The notes under the pieces are model-generated. The model had not been told where the DNA came from, ran no database searches, and saw nothing but the letters and a program-made list of their open reading frames with translations. 64,000 nucleotides of DNA from Grammothele lineata (lineage: Eukaryota; Basidiomycota; Agaricomycetes; Polyporales; Polyporaceae), in contig NDFF03000080.1 of the NCBI GenBank assembly GCA_002150815.3, forward strand, positions 1 through 64,000. The letters are read 5' to 3'. Each line of letters begins with the position of its first letter. Position 1 is the first letter of the stretch. The position numbers were made by a program, and so were the translations under genes. This document shows, in pieces, positions 12,289-23,364 of the stretch.

Positions 12289-15195
12289 ATGACACCCAGC
12301 TTCCCTTTGGAGCTCGAACATCTGGTTGTTGACAACCTGCAAGACGACATTCCGACTCTCCGAGCGTGCGCTCTTACCTGTCGCGCATGGCTTTTTGAAG
12401 CGCGCGCGCACCTTTTTCGCAACATTCATCTCAATACTCATCGTGACATCCTCGCTGTCACTCGTCTGTTTCAAGACAGACCCCCTCTCGCCCTGTTGGT
12501 CCAAATGGTGACGATACCTCTAGCGGGGGGCGTAGGACATGGACCAATGCTGCACTATGCAGCACCGTCTGTCTTGCACCGGTGCTTGCCAAATCTGCGT
12601 CAATGGTGCTTCGTCAGCCAACCCATATCACAGGCAGTCAACGTCGTATCGCTAGCTCATGCGCCTATGGCGTCCCTGAGAAAATATGGAGCCCTTCAAG
12701 AGCTGGTTGTGAGCGGTGTCACTCTGACATCTTATGTGGACTTGTACAGGATCTTGTCGTGTCTTCCGCATCTTCGTCGCCTCGAATACTCAGGTGTCAC
12801 GTTACTCCAATGCCTAGCGCAATCGCATTTTCTACAAAACAAGTTATCCGGGAATCTCAGATTAAGCCATCTCACGGTACGCCACACTACGCCAAGCCTC
12901 ATCCCGTGCTCTAATCATCAGATGCCGTAGACCGATATTGAACATATCCCCCACGTCGTCATGTTACTCGACTCGCCTAGTCTGCGCTACCTTTCGATTA
13001 ATTTGTGTAGTGAAGATGAGCCCGAATGTACGTTCTTTCATGCCACTCTCAAGTACCATGGATCTGAACGATTGGCTCGTCAAGTGCTCACCGCCACAGC
13101 CTCGTTTGTGGATCTTCGAGAGCTTTCCCTTCGCATAGGAATGTGCCAGAAGCCGGTGTCGTTCTTCAGAAACATCCTTTACGCCAGCGACATCATTGCT
13201 AGCACCGCACGTTGCTTTGATCTCACGATCCGGATGGACTTCTGGAAAGACTTTGGGATGGACGCGCTTTACCCCCAGCCGGCGTACTCTCGCCTGGAAG
13301 CGAAGATCGTGGAGAAGACTGCGGAGGGTCTCACTCAAGTCCGCCTGGTTATGCCTGGATGCGATGCTATGCAATACCTGTGGACGACCAGACTAGCACA
13401 AGTCTTCCCGGCCTTGCACGAGAAAAGATTGATTCGGCTGAGATACTCAGGTCAGCCCTTTTCATGCTTCGCACACTCACAGTACACCGGTATGCTGAAG
13501 CCGTACGAGCAGGACGTTGGTGGGATAGTTCGAAAGGAAACAAAGACCATGCCCGTGGTACGCCTATAGCCATTGCACTGTCCTCAGATGGAGGATGGTT
13601 CGCAAGCGTAACACGAGACTACCTTGCCATCCTTGGTTCTGCGTACTCCGCTCACGAAGTTGGGAGTTGGAAACTTTTTTCTCAGCACGGCCCTTTCGTG
13701 AATCAATTTTCAGGACCTTGTACGTCACCAGCACTCACCAGAGACTATGATTGGATTTCCTCGCTGATGCCATTCGTTAGCACGTTCGTGTAGCTTCTGT
13801 AAGCTGAAAGTGGAGCGACGAAGTGCCGTCATTTGCAGCGTTTGCGGCGATTGTTACCACGAAGATTGCTCTCAGAAACTCCCCGTCACATGCGATGTCC
13901 CGGAGTGGTTCATACGGCACCGCGTCTCCGAGGAAACTCCACTCCACGACAGTTGTGTGTCACGCACGTTCGGAGCTGGATTCCATGCTCAAGTTTTTCA
14001 ACGCCACACCGTACCTTTTACTACTCTTCCAAACTCGTGCGACGGCGCGCACCAGTCCAACCTCCGGCTACAAGTGACATTATTCTCCATCTTGGATGCT
14101 GCCTTTGCTCCTTCCCGCGACGGCATGGCGACATGCGTGTTTGGAACCGGGATGATAGACGAAGGAAAAGAACCTGCCAATCTCATGTCCATCGCCCTTA
14201 GCTCCGGCTTCGGCGGAGACGCAATGCTCTTCTCACCTGACTCCCGCTATCTCGCAGTTAGCCTTATTGCACGGGCCGGCTCCGTTTTCATCTTGGACAG
14301 GTTCACCGGCGGCCGGGCATACAGCTTTTCAGGCGTCGCCGGGGCGCGCTATAAGTCCCTGCGAAGTTGCTCACTCGCCTGGTCCCCTGATAGTAAAAGG
14401 CTTGCCGTTGCGACTTTACAACACGAAGAAGGTTTCGGAAAGCTCCGCGTGTACGACGTCCCAGGAGACGACGCCACTCCATACGATGAGCTAGACTACG
14501 ACGTATTCCACGGAAATGGCCTATTCCGCTGCGTCAAATTCGCGCCAAATGGCGTTCACGTCGCGGCACTTGGAACAACTGCAGAAGACGTCACGGACTC
14601 ATCATATCAAGATGCCCTGTACATCTGGGATCTAAAGACGGGTGCTGAAGTCGTCTACCCTTCGCTGGACGGCAGTCCGCTTACAGCTTTTGGGTTCTCC
14701 CCGGACGGGTCGTCCGTAGTCGTGGGATCCGGAAGCGGTTCACTCGCCACGATTGGCGCAGAAGCGTCCTCCGGGCGTGTTCGGAAGATCGCCCAAGCGG
14801 GGCGGAAGTTCCTTACTGGTATGAGACCACAGCGCGACTCAGCTAGGCCAAAGCTCCGATGTGCGTCTCCGGTTACGTGAGTGGTGTTCTCTCCGGACGG
14901 GAACCACGTCTTCGCCACGTCGTACAGCCTCCTCTGGCGCTGTGAGGCTGCCAACCTCAACAATGTATCCTGGGACGTCATGACGGTCCCACGAGAAATC
15001 ACAGCTATGCATTGCTCCCCGGGAAACGACGTCGTTCTGCTCGGACTATGGGACGGGACCGTGTGGTTCATCGACGCGGAGACCGGAGCTAGGTTGAGAA
15101 CCTTCCGACACTGCATCTCCCGCGCGATTCAGGCAATCGCCGTAGCTCCAAATGGCTTAGCACTGACCTGTGTTGGGGAGAACGGGGAGGTATGA
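12289..15195 (+). pseudogene. F-box / LRR-like / zinc-finger / WD40 protein, copy D, with stop codons
   Basis: Exons 12289-12876, 12931-13027, 13085-13450, 13483-13719 and from 13781. Exons 2 and 3 (97 and 366 bases) equal those of intact copy F. Order: F-box (FPLELEHLVVDNL, LTCRAWLFEARAHLF), a leucine-rich middle, one WD-like blade (ALSSDGGWFASV), a C-x2-C-x11-C-x2-C-x4-H-x2-C finger near 13792-13850, then WD40 blades (FSPDSRYLAV, WSPDSKRLAV, FSPDGSSVVVG). The frame hits TGA at 14878-14880 where F and E have Arg in VTRV, and again at 15193 where F has Cys; homology continues between and just past them. In intact relatives F-box/WD40 proteins act as ubiquitin-ligase receptors. Probably a decaying gene; readthrough or assembly error cannot be excluded. 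Confidence 0.7.
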
Positions 15196-15435
15196 TGTTT
15201 TCGCGCGCCGGGTATCTTCTGTACTATAGATCACAATCGAGGGGCGTAACTGTATTGTCGATGTATGAGTGGATTTACAATGGACGAACGTACAACCTTG
15301 AATGTGCCATTATGGAGTTTGCTACAGGATAGATTACAATGAGGAAGATAAGATGAGCCTGGTAAGTTACTAAGGACCTCGTTCCCGGAGAGTTCGCGTC
15401 ATTCATTCTCGTTAGGCGCATACGCGTCGACACGA

Positions 15436-17691
15436 TCAGACGTCCTGCGTTGGTAGGTTGTCGAGGATCATCTGGGTGTTGACCCCAGGGAAAATCTCGA
15501 GCGTGGGGTCGACGGGGCAGGTCGAGCTCTGGCCCGCAGGTAGCTATGGATCAGGCGTGGTCAGCCAAAAGAATGTCGAAGAGGCTAGAGAAAACGTACT
15601 GTGCCGTTGATGAAGTACGCCTGGACGGCGCTGGGGAGGCAGCTTGTCGGCGTCTCGGCATCACTGGTGTACTGCGAAAATAGTCAGTCATCGAGTGCGA
15701 TGCAGGCTACGAGGCTGACTCACCCCGAAGCCCTGCTGGATGACGAGATGAGCCGAATCCCCGAACCTGTTCAAGACGGCCTGAGCGTTGGCGAACGGCG
15801 TGCGCGGGTCGAGCTGTAGGCAAGATCAGGATCGTCTTTAAGAGAGAACAGATGCAGGCAAAGTGCTGACCTGGTTGGAGATCATGAGGATGTCAGTGGC
15901 GGGCTTCTTGTCGAACGGACCCTGGTAGCGTTCGACAGCCCGGGCCGGCCAGAACGCGCAGACGTAAGCGGGTTCCGGCCACTGCGCGCCGACTACAGAA
16001 TATGCGTTTGCATCAGCTCACGAAAGGAACAGGAATAAGAGAGGGCATACAAAGGTGGGAGACGTCACGGGTCGCAGAAATAAGGTTGTTGAAGACGTCT
16101 GTCATGTTCGCGCCCTGAGCATCAACGCTATCCCCACACATGATCGCTTCCTGCGCGTACGACCTCGTCGACGACTCGTCCCGCTTGCTCTGAATAACAC
16201 TCCTCCGTGACGAACCCGCCTCGCCCGAGACGTTCGCCTCGAGTGCAGGCCACACGTTCATCGCGAAGTTGCTCCAGTCCATGGGCGAGAATATCTCGTT
16301 GTAGAGCTGGGTACGGATGAGGCCAGACGTGAGGGGGGCGTTGGGGTTCTTCTGGACGGCATTGTGCGCGGCGGTGAGGAGGGCTTGGACGTTCGCGTCG
16401 ACGTCGAGGGCGGTCTGTCCTGCGGTAGTGGCGACGGGACATCCTGAGGGGCCGGACAGGGCACAGCCGGTGACGAAGGCTTTGTAGGTCGCGTCGGCCT
16501 CAACGAGCTGGGTGGACCAGTGCTGTGGAGGCTTGTAGTAAGTACAGAAAGGAGGGGTGCGAGCATGAAAAGTAACATACGAGGGAGAGATCTTGAGTCG
16601 CAATGAACTCAGGATCAACCAAAGCCTCGAGCAAGCTCCGACCAACACGCTATATGTCAGAAAAGTAAGTCAGCATCATCCGTCCAGATGCACACTCGAC
16701 AACTTGCTGACCTCCGGGAACACTGCCCCCGCGCACCGACTGTCAGCTACCCATTCTGACGGAAAGCCCGAATGTAAAACTCACGATTCATGAAATACTG
16801 CCCGATGAGCGTCCCGTACGAGGTCCCCAGAAAGTTCACCTTGCCCCCAGGCCCGTCGATCGCGTCTGCGAGCGCGGCGAGATCCCGCGCCGTCGCCGTC
16901 GACCCGACGTACTTGAGGTACTTGCCCGAACTGTGAGATTGACACTTGCTCCCGAGGTTCTCGTAGAGCGTCTGGGTGGCGGCCGCTTTGGAGAGTAGGG
17001 CGGAGATCTCGTCCTGGTCGGTGAAGTTTCCGGTGTAGTCGATACCGGTATCGTCGAGCGAGCCGGCGAAGAACGCCGTCTCCTCGTCAGGCGAGTCGAA
17101 ACAGAACACGTCCCCGGGGCTGATGCAACACGCGGATCAGCACGACCGGGCACTGCTAGGACAATTATCGGAACGCACACGGTGAGCGACCCGGAGCCGC
17201 GCGGGTCGAAACTGACGACATCGTACAAGCCCCCAGTGAGGAAGGTGAGCGCCGCGCCGTTAGTGTTCAGGACCTGAATGCCCGACGCGCCCGGAAAGCC
17301 TGAAAATCAGGGCGGGCGTCAGCGCTCCGAGTCCCATGCTACGCCATCATGCATCACGAATCACGGAGCGCAGGCGCCGACGCACCTTGGAGGGTGTACA
17401 GCGTCCCGAGGGACGGCGATGCGGTTGCGTTGAGCTTCGCGACGGCGAGACGGCCTGTGCCGGCGGAGGCGTCGTTGTAGTCGAGAGGGATCTCGAAGAA
17501 GCCACAGCTGAGAGAAGGGTTGGACGAGACGCTAGGGTCACAAGGGCCCCAGGAAATCGTCGACTGCGATTGGGTCAGCCACAAGCAGCGGTACTAATAG
17601 AGAGGGATAGAGCGGAACTCACGCTGTCCTGAGCGCGGGCCGAAGTAGAGAACAGAATAAGTTCAAAGGCGAACGCGAACAAAGGAAGCAT
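15436..17691 (-). CDS. TAP-like alpha/beta hydrolase, copy B, catalytic His replaced by Tyr
   Basis: Same exon plan as copy C: 69-base signal-peptide exon (17691-17623), 11-base microexon at 16722-16712, and a C-terminal exon ending FPGVNTQ...QDV. The nucleophile elbow LGTSYGT and the Asp context LDPRTP are present. The residue at 15671-15669 that should be the catalytic His (GFG-H in A and C) is Tyr (GFG-YTSDAETP), and the oxyanion motif reads QGFPGASG instead of GGPG. The frame is otherwise fully open, so the protein may be a secreted pseudoenzyme or peptide-binding relative. It is convergent with F-box copy D, 240 bases between the ends, mirroring the C/E pair. Confidence 0.8.
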
Positions 17692-17754
17692 GGCTCTGCA
17701 CAAGAAGGCGAAGATGTACCAAAAGCCTGTGTCTTCCTAGAAACATTTCGCGAG

Positions 17755-17762
17755 CTTTTATA
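17755..17762 (-). promoter_or_regulatory. TATA box of hydrolase B
   Basis: TATAAAAG on the minus strand begins 64 bases ahead of ATG 17691. Copy C has TATATAAA at the same 64-base distance, so the core promoter was duplicated with the gene. Confidence 0.6.
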
Positions 17763-17799
17763 CGTCCCTTCCACTCTTCAAGCGCCGGGTATACGACGG

Positions 17800-20620
17800 C
17801 TGGCGCTAGCACGTACTCGTCGCCGACCGACGAGAATCCTGTGCAGTCATGGTGTCCAGCTCAGATGCTGTGAAGACACGCCGAAACACATACCGTTCTC
17901 GTCGACGTTGCTCCGCCAAACGTCCGCAGAGGACAATTGCCGCCGGTCGGCATTCGTAAATCTTGAAGGATCGCCCGTGGATCCGGAGCCTTTCGGCGTA
18001 CATGTCGGTGTACATAGCCTTCATCATCGCGGACTTGGTTGCACGCAGGTTCGTAGCATATGTCTCTCAATCATCGGAGGACCGTGCGTCAAGTCGGAGA
18101 ATCCTTCCGTGAGACCTAAAACAGACAGTATGTGTCAGGAAGGCGATGAAGCTGGTCCCGGACTCGTATTCAGAATGACATCCCGAAACATACCACGGCG
18201 TTCAAGAGTTCCTAAAATTGCTGCATCTTCAGATCTGGGTTCTCTGTTCCGCATCGAGCCGGTCTAGTTGCGGCTAGCTACTTCTGGACGACGACAAGTT
18301 GCAGAATTTTGAAAAAAGCGGCGAGAGCTCTCGGTGGAATCGCTTGGCTCAGCGGTGATGGTAGTACACGTCATCACGCTGTTGAGTATCATTAGCGGAG
18401 CACAAGCCTGAGGAGATATCAGCAAGGCATACGTATAGACTATGCCATATACATAAGGCAGCAAACAGAGGGACGACCTGACATTTCATCACAAAGCGGA
18501 CCGTCGACTCGATTCTCCAACTCATTGGGCGGCGTGACGTCGTTCACAGGCACCGTGTGCCTGGAAGGTGACTGGTGACTTGTGACTGTCTGGTCCGTGC
18601 GCGGCTAGGCTACGAGCGTCTACTCCCACCCGCCTTTCAGAGTCTCGGCCTGCTCGTGATCGAAAAACAAAACTGAACGCCAACATCGGGCGGCGAGGCC
18701 ACAGCGACCACATAATGCGCGGTGAAATGTGGCGGTCGGCAATCTAACTTTTACGTTGAAAGGGGCGTGCGCTCGACAGCTGAGGCAGTTGGCTTCGTCG
18801 GTATTTCGTCTTTGGAGGTCTAGGCCGCGGGTGCTTTACGTCGAAGCTAGATAACACCCGTACGACATCGTCAGGCGGTAAAAAAAATCTAGGAACTTGC
18901 CAGCGATACATACAGAAAGTGGGAGGGGCAGACGACAGAGTGCTATCGACCCTCGTGTTCTTCGTAGATCGCGGACCTAGCTAGCGTCTAGACAGCGTCA
19001 ACATGATCCTCGAGACGTTGATCCGGACGACTTGTGACCGGCTATTTTCTCGAGGATGCTGTGGTCCGCACCATCACGGGCCGACCTGACCGGAGGTTAA
19101 CGCCGCTCTGTTAGCCAAAGAGCGCGCGAGTGGATGTCATACGCTACTACTCGCCTGCACCGCCTGGGCACCATCGACGCTATGCGCACTACATCGAGCA
19201 GATTGGCGCGGAGTATGCGTGCAACGTGCCCTCGCAAATGTATTGTGACCGTTTGAAGGAGCTTGAGTCGTTAGCCCGCCCATTTGGCGGCTATCAGCGT
19301 CGATGACTACGTCCTCCATACTAAACCGCTGGAAACGTACGACGGGACATATTGTTAAGTTCAATGACAGTTTGGCGCAGGAATGCTGCCGTCACCACTT
19401 ACCACCGACAGTAAAAGAGGACAGCCCTCCGGGGTGTGCCTGGCGGGCGTAGCTTGCCGCATATTACCAAACGCCGCCACAGCGTCACTGTATGCTCGCT
19501 TGACGACTTTCAGCAGCCGCTGCGCAGAGCGAATCTGGATGTCTCTGGCATCGCCGGGCGGGTACAATTGTGAGATGAAACGAATGATGGACATTTCTGA
19601 ATGTATCCTTAGCCCGAGGAGAGCCCGTTGCAAATTAGAGCCGACTACTCACCACTCGTTGATTCTCCCAAAACGCCATGTGAGGATACCAACCCGACGT
19701 CATGGAGCGAGGCGTACTAACAGACTCCGAGCTGCTAGCCAGGTCGTGACCACCGACCGGTGCAAAGCGAGGTACCTGATGCACCTAGTTAGCCAATCTA
19801 TGCGCAGCCACCTATCCGGGCATGTAAATCACTGCCCCTGTGGTGACGCACCGGGCCAGCACGAGGGGGATCCGCCGGGCGCGGTGTTTGCAGATGAAGT
19901 TTCGGGGATTGACGCTGTTGGGCGCCCAAGCGTCCGCGCCAGGCGGGGACTGTCACGCATTTCGAGCTCCGCAGTAACCCCGCTCGGTCCCGCCAGGTGA
20001 GGCGCGCGCGTGCAGGACGCAGCAGGCACTCTCCGCTTCCTCTCCGCATCCGAGAACCATCGGGTTCATGAACTCGCTCCACCTCGACCATCATTCGAGA
20101 CGAAGACTCAGGTCACTTTTGGCCACCGCTGGCGTTCGCGCTCGATTACGGTATGCCTGTCGCGCGCTGAACTGCCAGTTGTCGCAACCGCCGTAGCTCC
20201 ACTCCCATCACCAATAGCAGAGGAGGGCGCAACGCCGCAGACCCCAGCCAAAACGCACCGAGCGCAGCCGAGAGCGTTCGAGTCGGACCACCCTGTCGCT
20301 CGCGTACGCGCGGGCGGGACTCCTATCATCAATTTCATCGCAAACATGCCAATTCCAACGCTACGCCCCGCTGCCGGCGGCGGTCACCTGTTGCGAATCT
20401 TACGCGAGCGACATAGACGACGCCGGATTGTGTTTCGGTGCGTGTTCACAGCATCTTGGCTGCATGCCATTTCAGCACAGGCCTACTGTCAACTCACGAC
20501 AATCACATAGCTCCAGCAGCCCTACTCTTGGCGCCAGGATGGCGCATAACGTGTATATAAATCCTCGAAGCGTCCCCAGCAGAACCCCAGCTTGTCCTTC
20601 TTTTTCGCCTTCTCCTTTCG
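17800..20620. repeat. Spacer of the inverted duplication, with matching upstream arms
   Basis: No intact gene found. The upstream sequence of B (about 17820-17930 read on the minus strand) and of C (about 20400-20510) share a GTGTTTCGG-CGTG-TTCACAGCATCT block and flanking bases, so the inverted duplication extends beyond the coding regions into both promoters. The centre, roughly 18.1-20.3 kb, has no recognised content. Confidence 0.6.
20554..20561 (+). promoter_or_regulatory. TATA box of hydrolase C
   Basis: TATATAAA ends 64 bases ahead of ATG 20625, matching the spacing at copy B. Confidence 0.6.
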
Positions 20621-20624
20621 AGCC

Positions 20625-22868
20625 ATGTTTTCTTTCTTTGCTTTCGCTCTTAAGGCTCTTTTGGTCTCCCCTTCGGTCCGCGCCGCCCCTAGCGTAAGCC
20701 CATCTACTCGATCGTGTATTGCGACTATCATGCTGACTTGACCTTTGCAGTCCAAGATTGCCTGGAGTCCTTGCGACTTCAACTCCGACCTCAGCTGCAG
20801 CACCTTCGAAATCCCTCTCGACTACAACGATGCCTCAGCCGGCACCGGCAGCCTCGCCCTCGTCAAAGTCCCCGCGACGGTGACTCCCTCGCTCGGCACG
20901 CTCTACACTCTTCAGGGTGCGTTCGGCTCGCTCGTGGCGTCGCGTGTATGCACGTGCTGACGCCGTGATCTGAAGGTGTTCCGGGCGCGTCGGGGCTTGA
21001 CTTCCTCAATGTGAACGGAGCCGGACTGTCAGGGCTTATCTCGGGCATGTTTGACATCGTTAGCTGGGATCCCCGCGGCTCCGGCTCGCGTACCGTGTAC
21101 GTACCATTCCCCGTGTCTCACGCTCCTCCGGACTCTTAGCTGATATTCGAGCTGCATCAGTCCCGGAGACGTCTTCTGCTTCGACTCGCCCGACGAAGAG
21201 ACCGCCTTCTTCGCCGGCTCGCTCGACGACACCGGTATCGACTACACCGGCAACTTCACCGACCAGTCCGAGATCTCCGCCCTGCTCGCGAAGGCGTCCG
21301 CCACGCAGACCCTGTACGAGAACCTCGGGAGCAAGTGCCAGTCGCACAGCTCCGGCAAGTACCTGAAGTACGTCGGCTCCGTCGCGACTGCTCGGGACCT
21401 TGCTGGTATTGCGGACGCGATCGACGGCTCTGGGAGCTCTGTGAATTACCTCGGCACCTCGTATGGGACGCTCGTTGGGCAGTACTTCATGAGCTGTAAG
21501 TTTTGCATTCATATCCTTCGACCGATCCGCTTGCTGACGATCGCACGCATAGTGTTCCCTGATGTTAGTTGTTTTTCGAGTACACACCGCGAACTATGTT
21601 GACACCTCATTCCGTCTGCAGCGCGTTGGGCAGTTCCTTCTCGACGCCGTGGTCGACGCCCAGGTCATCGGCACCCAGGACCTCTCCCTCGTCCGTACCC
21701 CTTCTCTTCCAGTGTCGACCAGCCCACTAACACACTTCGCACCCTATAGCACTGGTCGACCCAGCTCGTCGAAGCCGACGCCACCTACAAAGCCTTCCTA
21801 ACCGGCTGCGCCCTCGCCGGGCCCTCGAACTGCCCCATCTCCACCGCCTCTGGCCAATCCGCGTCCGACATCGACGCGAACGTCCAGGCCCTGCTCACCG
21901 CCGCACACGCCGCGGCGCAGAAGAACCCCAAGGCGGCGCTCACGTCAGGCCTGATCCGCACGCAGCTCTACAACGAGATGTTCTCGCCCATGGACTGGAG
22001 CAACTTCGCGAAGAACGTGTGGCCTGCGTTGCAGGCGAACGTCTCGGGCGAGGCGGGGTCGTCGAGGAGGAGCGAGGTGATGGGGCTGGGCAGGAGGGAC
22101 GAGGCGTCGACGAGGTCGTATGCGCAGGAGGCGATCATGTGCGGGGATAGCGTCGATGCGCAGGGCGCGAACATGACGGCTGTGTTTAACAACCTCGTCT
22201 CTGCGACTCATGACGTCTCTCATCTCTGTACGTTCTCGCGCGCTCTGTTCCCTTCATCGCTCGCTGACCTCTATACCCGACAGTTGGTGCGCAGTGGCCT
22301 CAGCCCGCCTACGTCTGTGCCTTCTGGCCCGCTCGCGCCGTTGAGCGCTACCAGGGTCCCTTCGACAAGAAGCCCGCGCACCCCGTCATGATCTTCTCCA
22401 ACCAGGTTCGTCTCCCCGTTCCACCCTTATATCAACGTCACGATACTTACGAACTTCGCAGTACGACCCTCTCACCCCCCTCGCCAACGCCCAGGCGCTC
22501 GCGAACAGGCTCGGCAGCTCCGCGCACCTCGTCATCCAGCAGGGCTTCGGCGTGAGTGATTCCTGCTAAGCTGGCCCGCCCGCGCTCAATCGCTGACGAT
22601 GACGTCATCGCGTCTACACAGCACACCACCGACGCCGAGACGCCGTCGAGCTGCCTGCCCGGTACCCTTCAAGCGTTCTTCATCAATGCTACGGTTCGTG
22701 CCTTTTCGCATCCTCTTTTCGCTTTCTTTGCTCATCGTTTGTTGCTGGCAGATCCCGAGCGGCTCGACCACGGACTGCCCCGTCGACGCCACCCTCGAGC
22801 TCTTCGCGGGGGTCACGACGACGGACATCCTCGGCGACCTCAACGCGATCCTCCAGCAGGTCGTCTAA
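20625..22868 (+). CDS. TAP-like alpha/beta hydrolase, secreted (copy C)
   Basis: Eleven exons: 20625-20693, 20751-20916, 20976-21096, 21161-21495, 21553-21563, 21622-21690, 21750-22227, 22284-22405, 22462-22551, 22622-22693, 22752-22868, giving 549 residues. It begins with signal peptide MFSFFAFALKALLVSPSVRA, then PLDYNDASAGTG, WDPRGSG, nucleophile elbow LGTSYGT (Ser at 21459), YDPLTP (Asp) and GFG-HTTDAE (His at 22622), so the triad is intact. The oxyanion loop is QGVPGASG in place of the family's GGPG, as in copy B. Predicted secreted peptidase or esterase of the TAP-like class. Exon lengths 335, 11, 69, 122, 90 and 72 equal those of copy A. It is convergent with F-box copy E. Confidence 0.88.
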
Positions 22869-23364
22869 ACCCTCTCTCTCCCTCCTCCCTCTCTCTCTCG
22901 ATTCGCCCACGCGCACGCGTTGATGATATAACGACAGCTTGAAAGCTGAGGGGCTCGCGCGGGCTGTCCGGGTATAAGGCCGACTTCCCAATTCTTGTGT
23001 TTTGTGCACTGGCATGGCGGGACGTACTTTATTTGCCTTTCATCTTTGTTAGAGTCCTTTTAAACGCCCCGCCCCGTCTCTCCCTCGTTAACTAAGTTAC
23101 TGTATATCACTGCTCGATCGCCTCTCTCATTTATTACTGTATATTATCATTCGGTCTGTCGTGTCTCGTACTTATCTTAATGTTAGTCCAGGATGGTTCT
23201 TGGCTACTTGACGTTGATGCTGCTGCTTTGAAGGGTTCGCGCTACGAGATCGAAGATTCTGGACACACAGCATCATATGTTATATCCGCGAAACTACGGT
23301 CGAGGACATAAAGGCATCAATGGATAGTACGTGTTTGTTCCCTCTACGCGGTTTCAGTACTTTG

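Noticed and set aside
12928..12930. TAG as a premature stop in F-box copy D (and 30522 in F)
   Set aside because: It is the intron acceptor (D) or lies inside the intron (F); donor and acceptor are conserved in all three copies.
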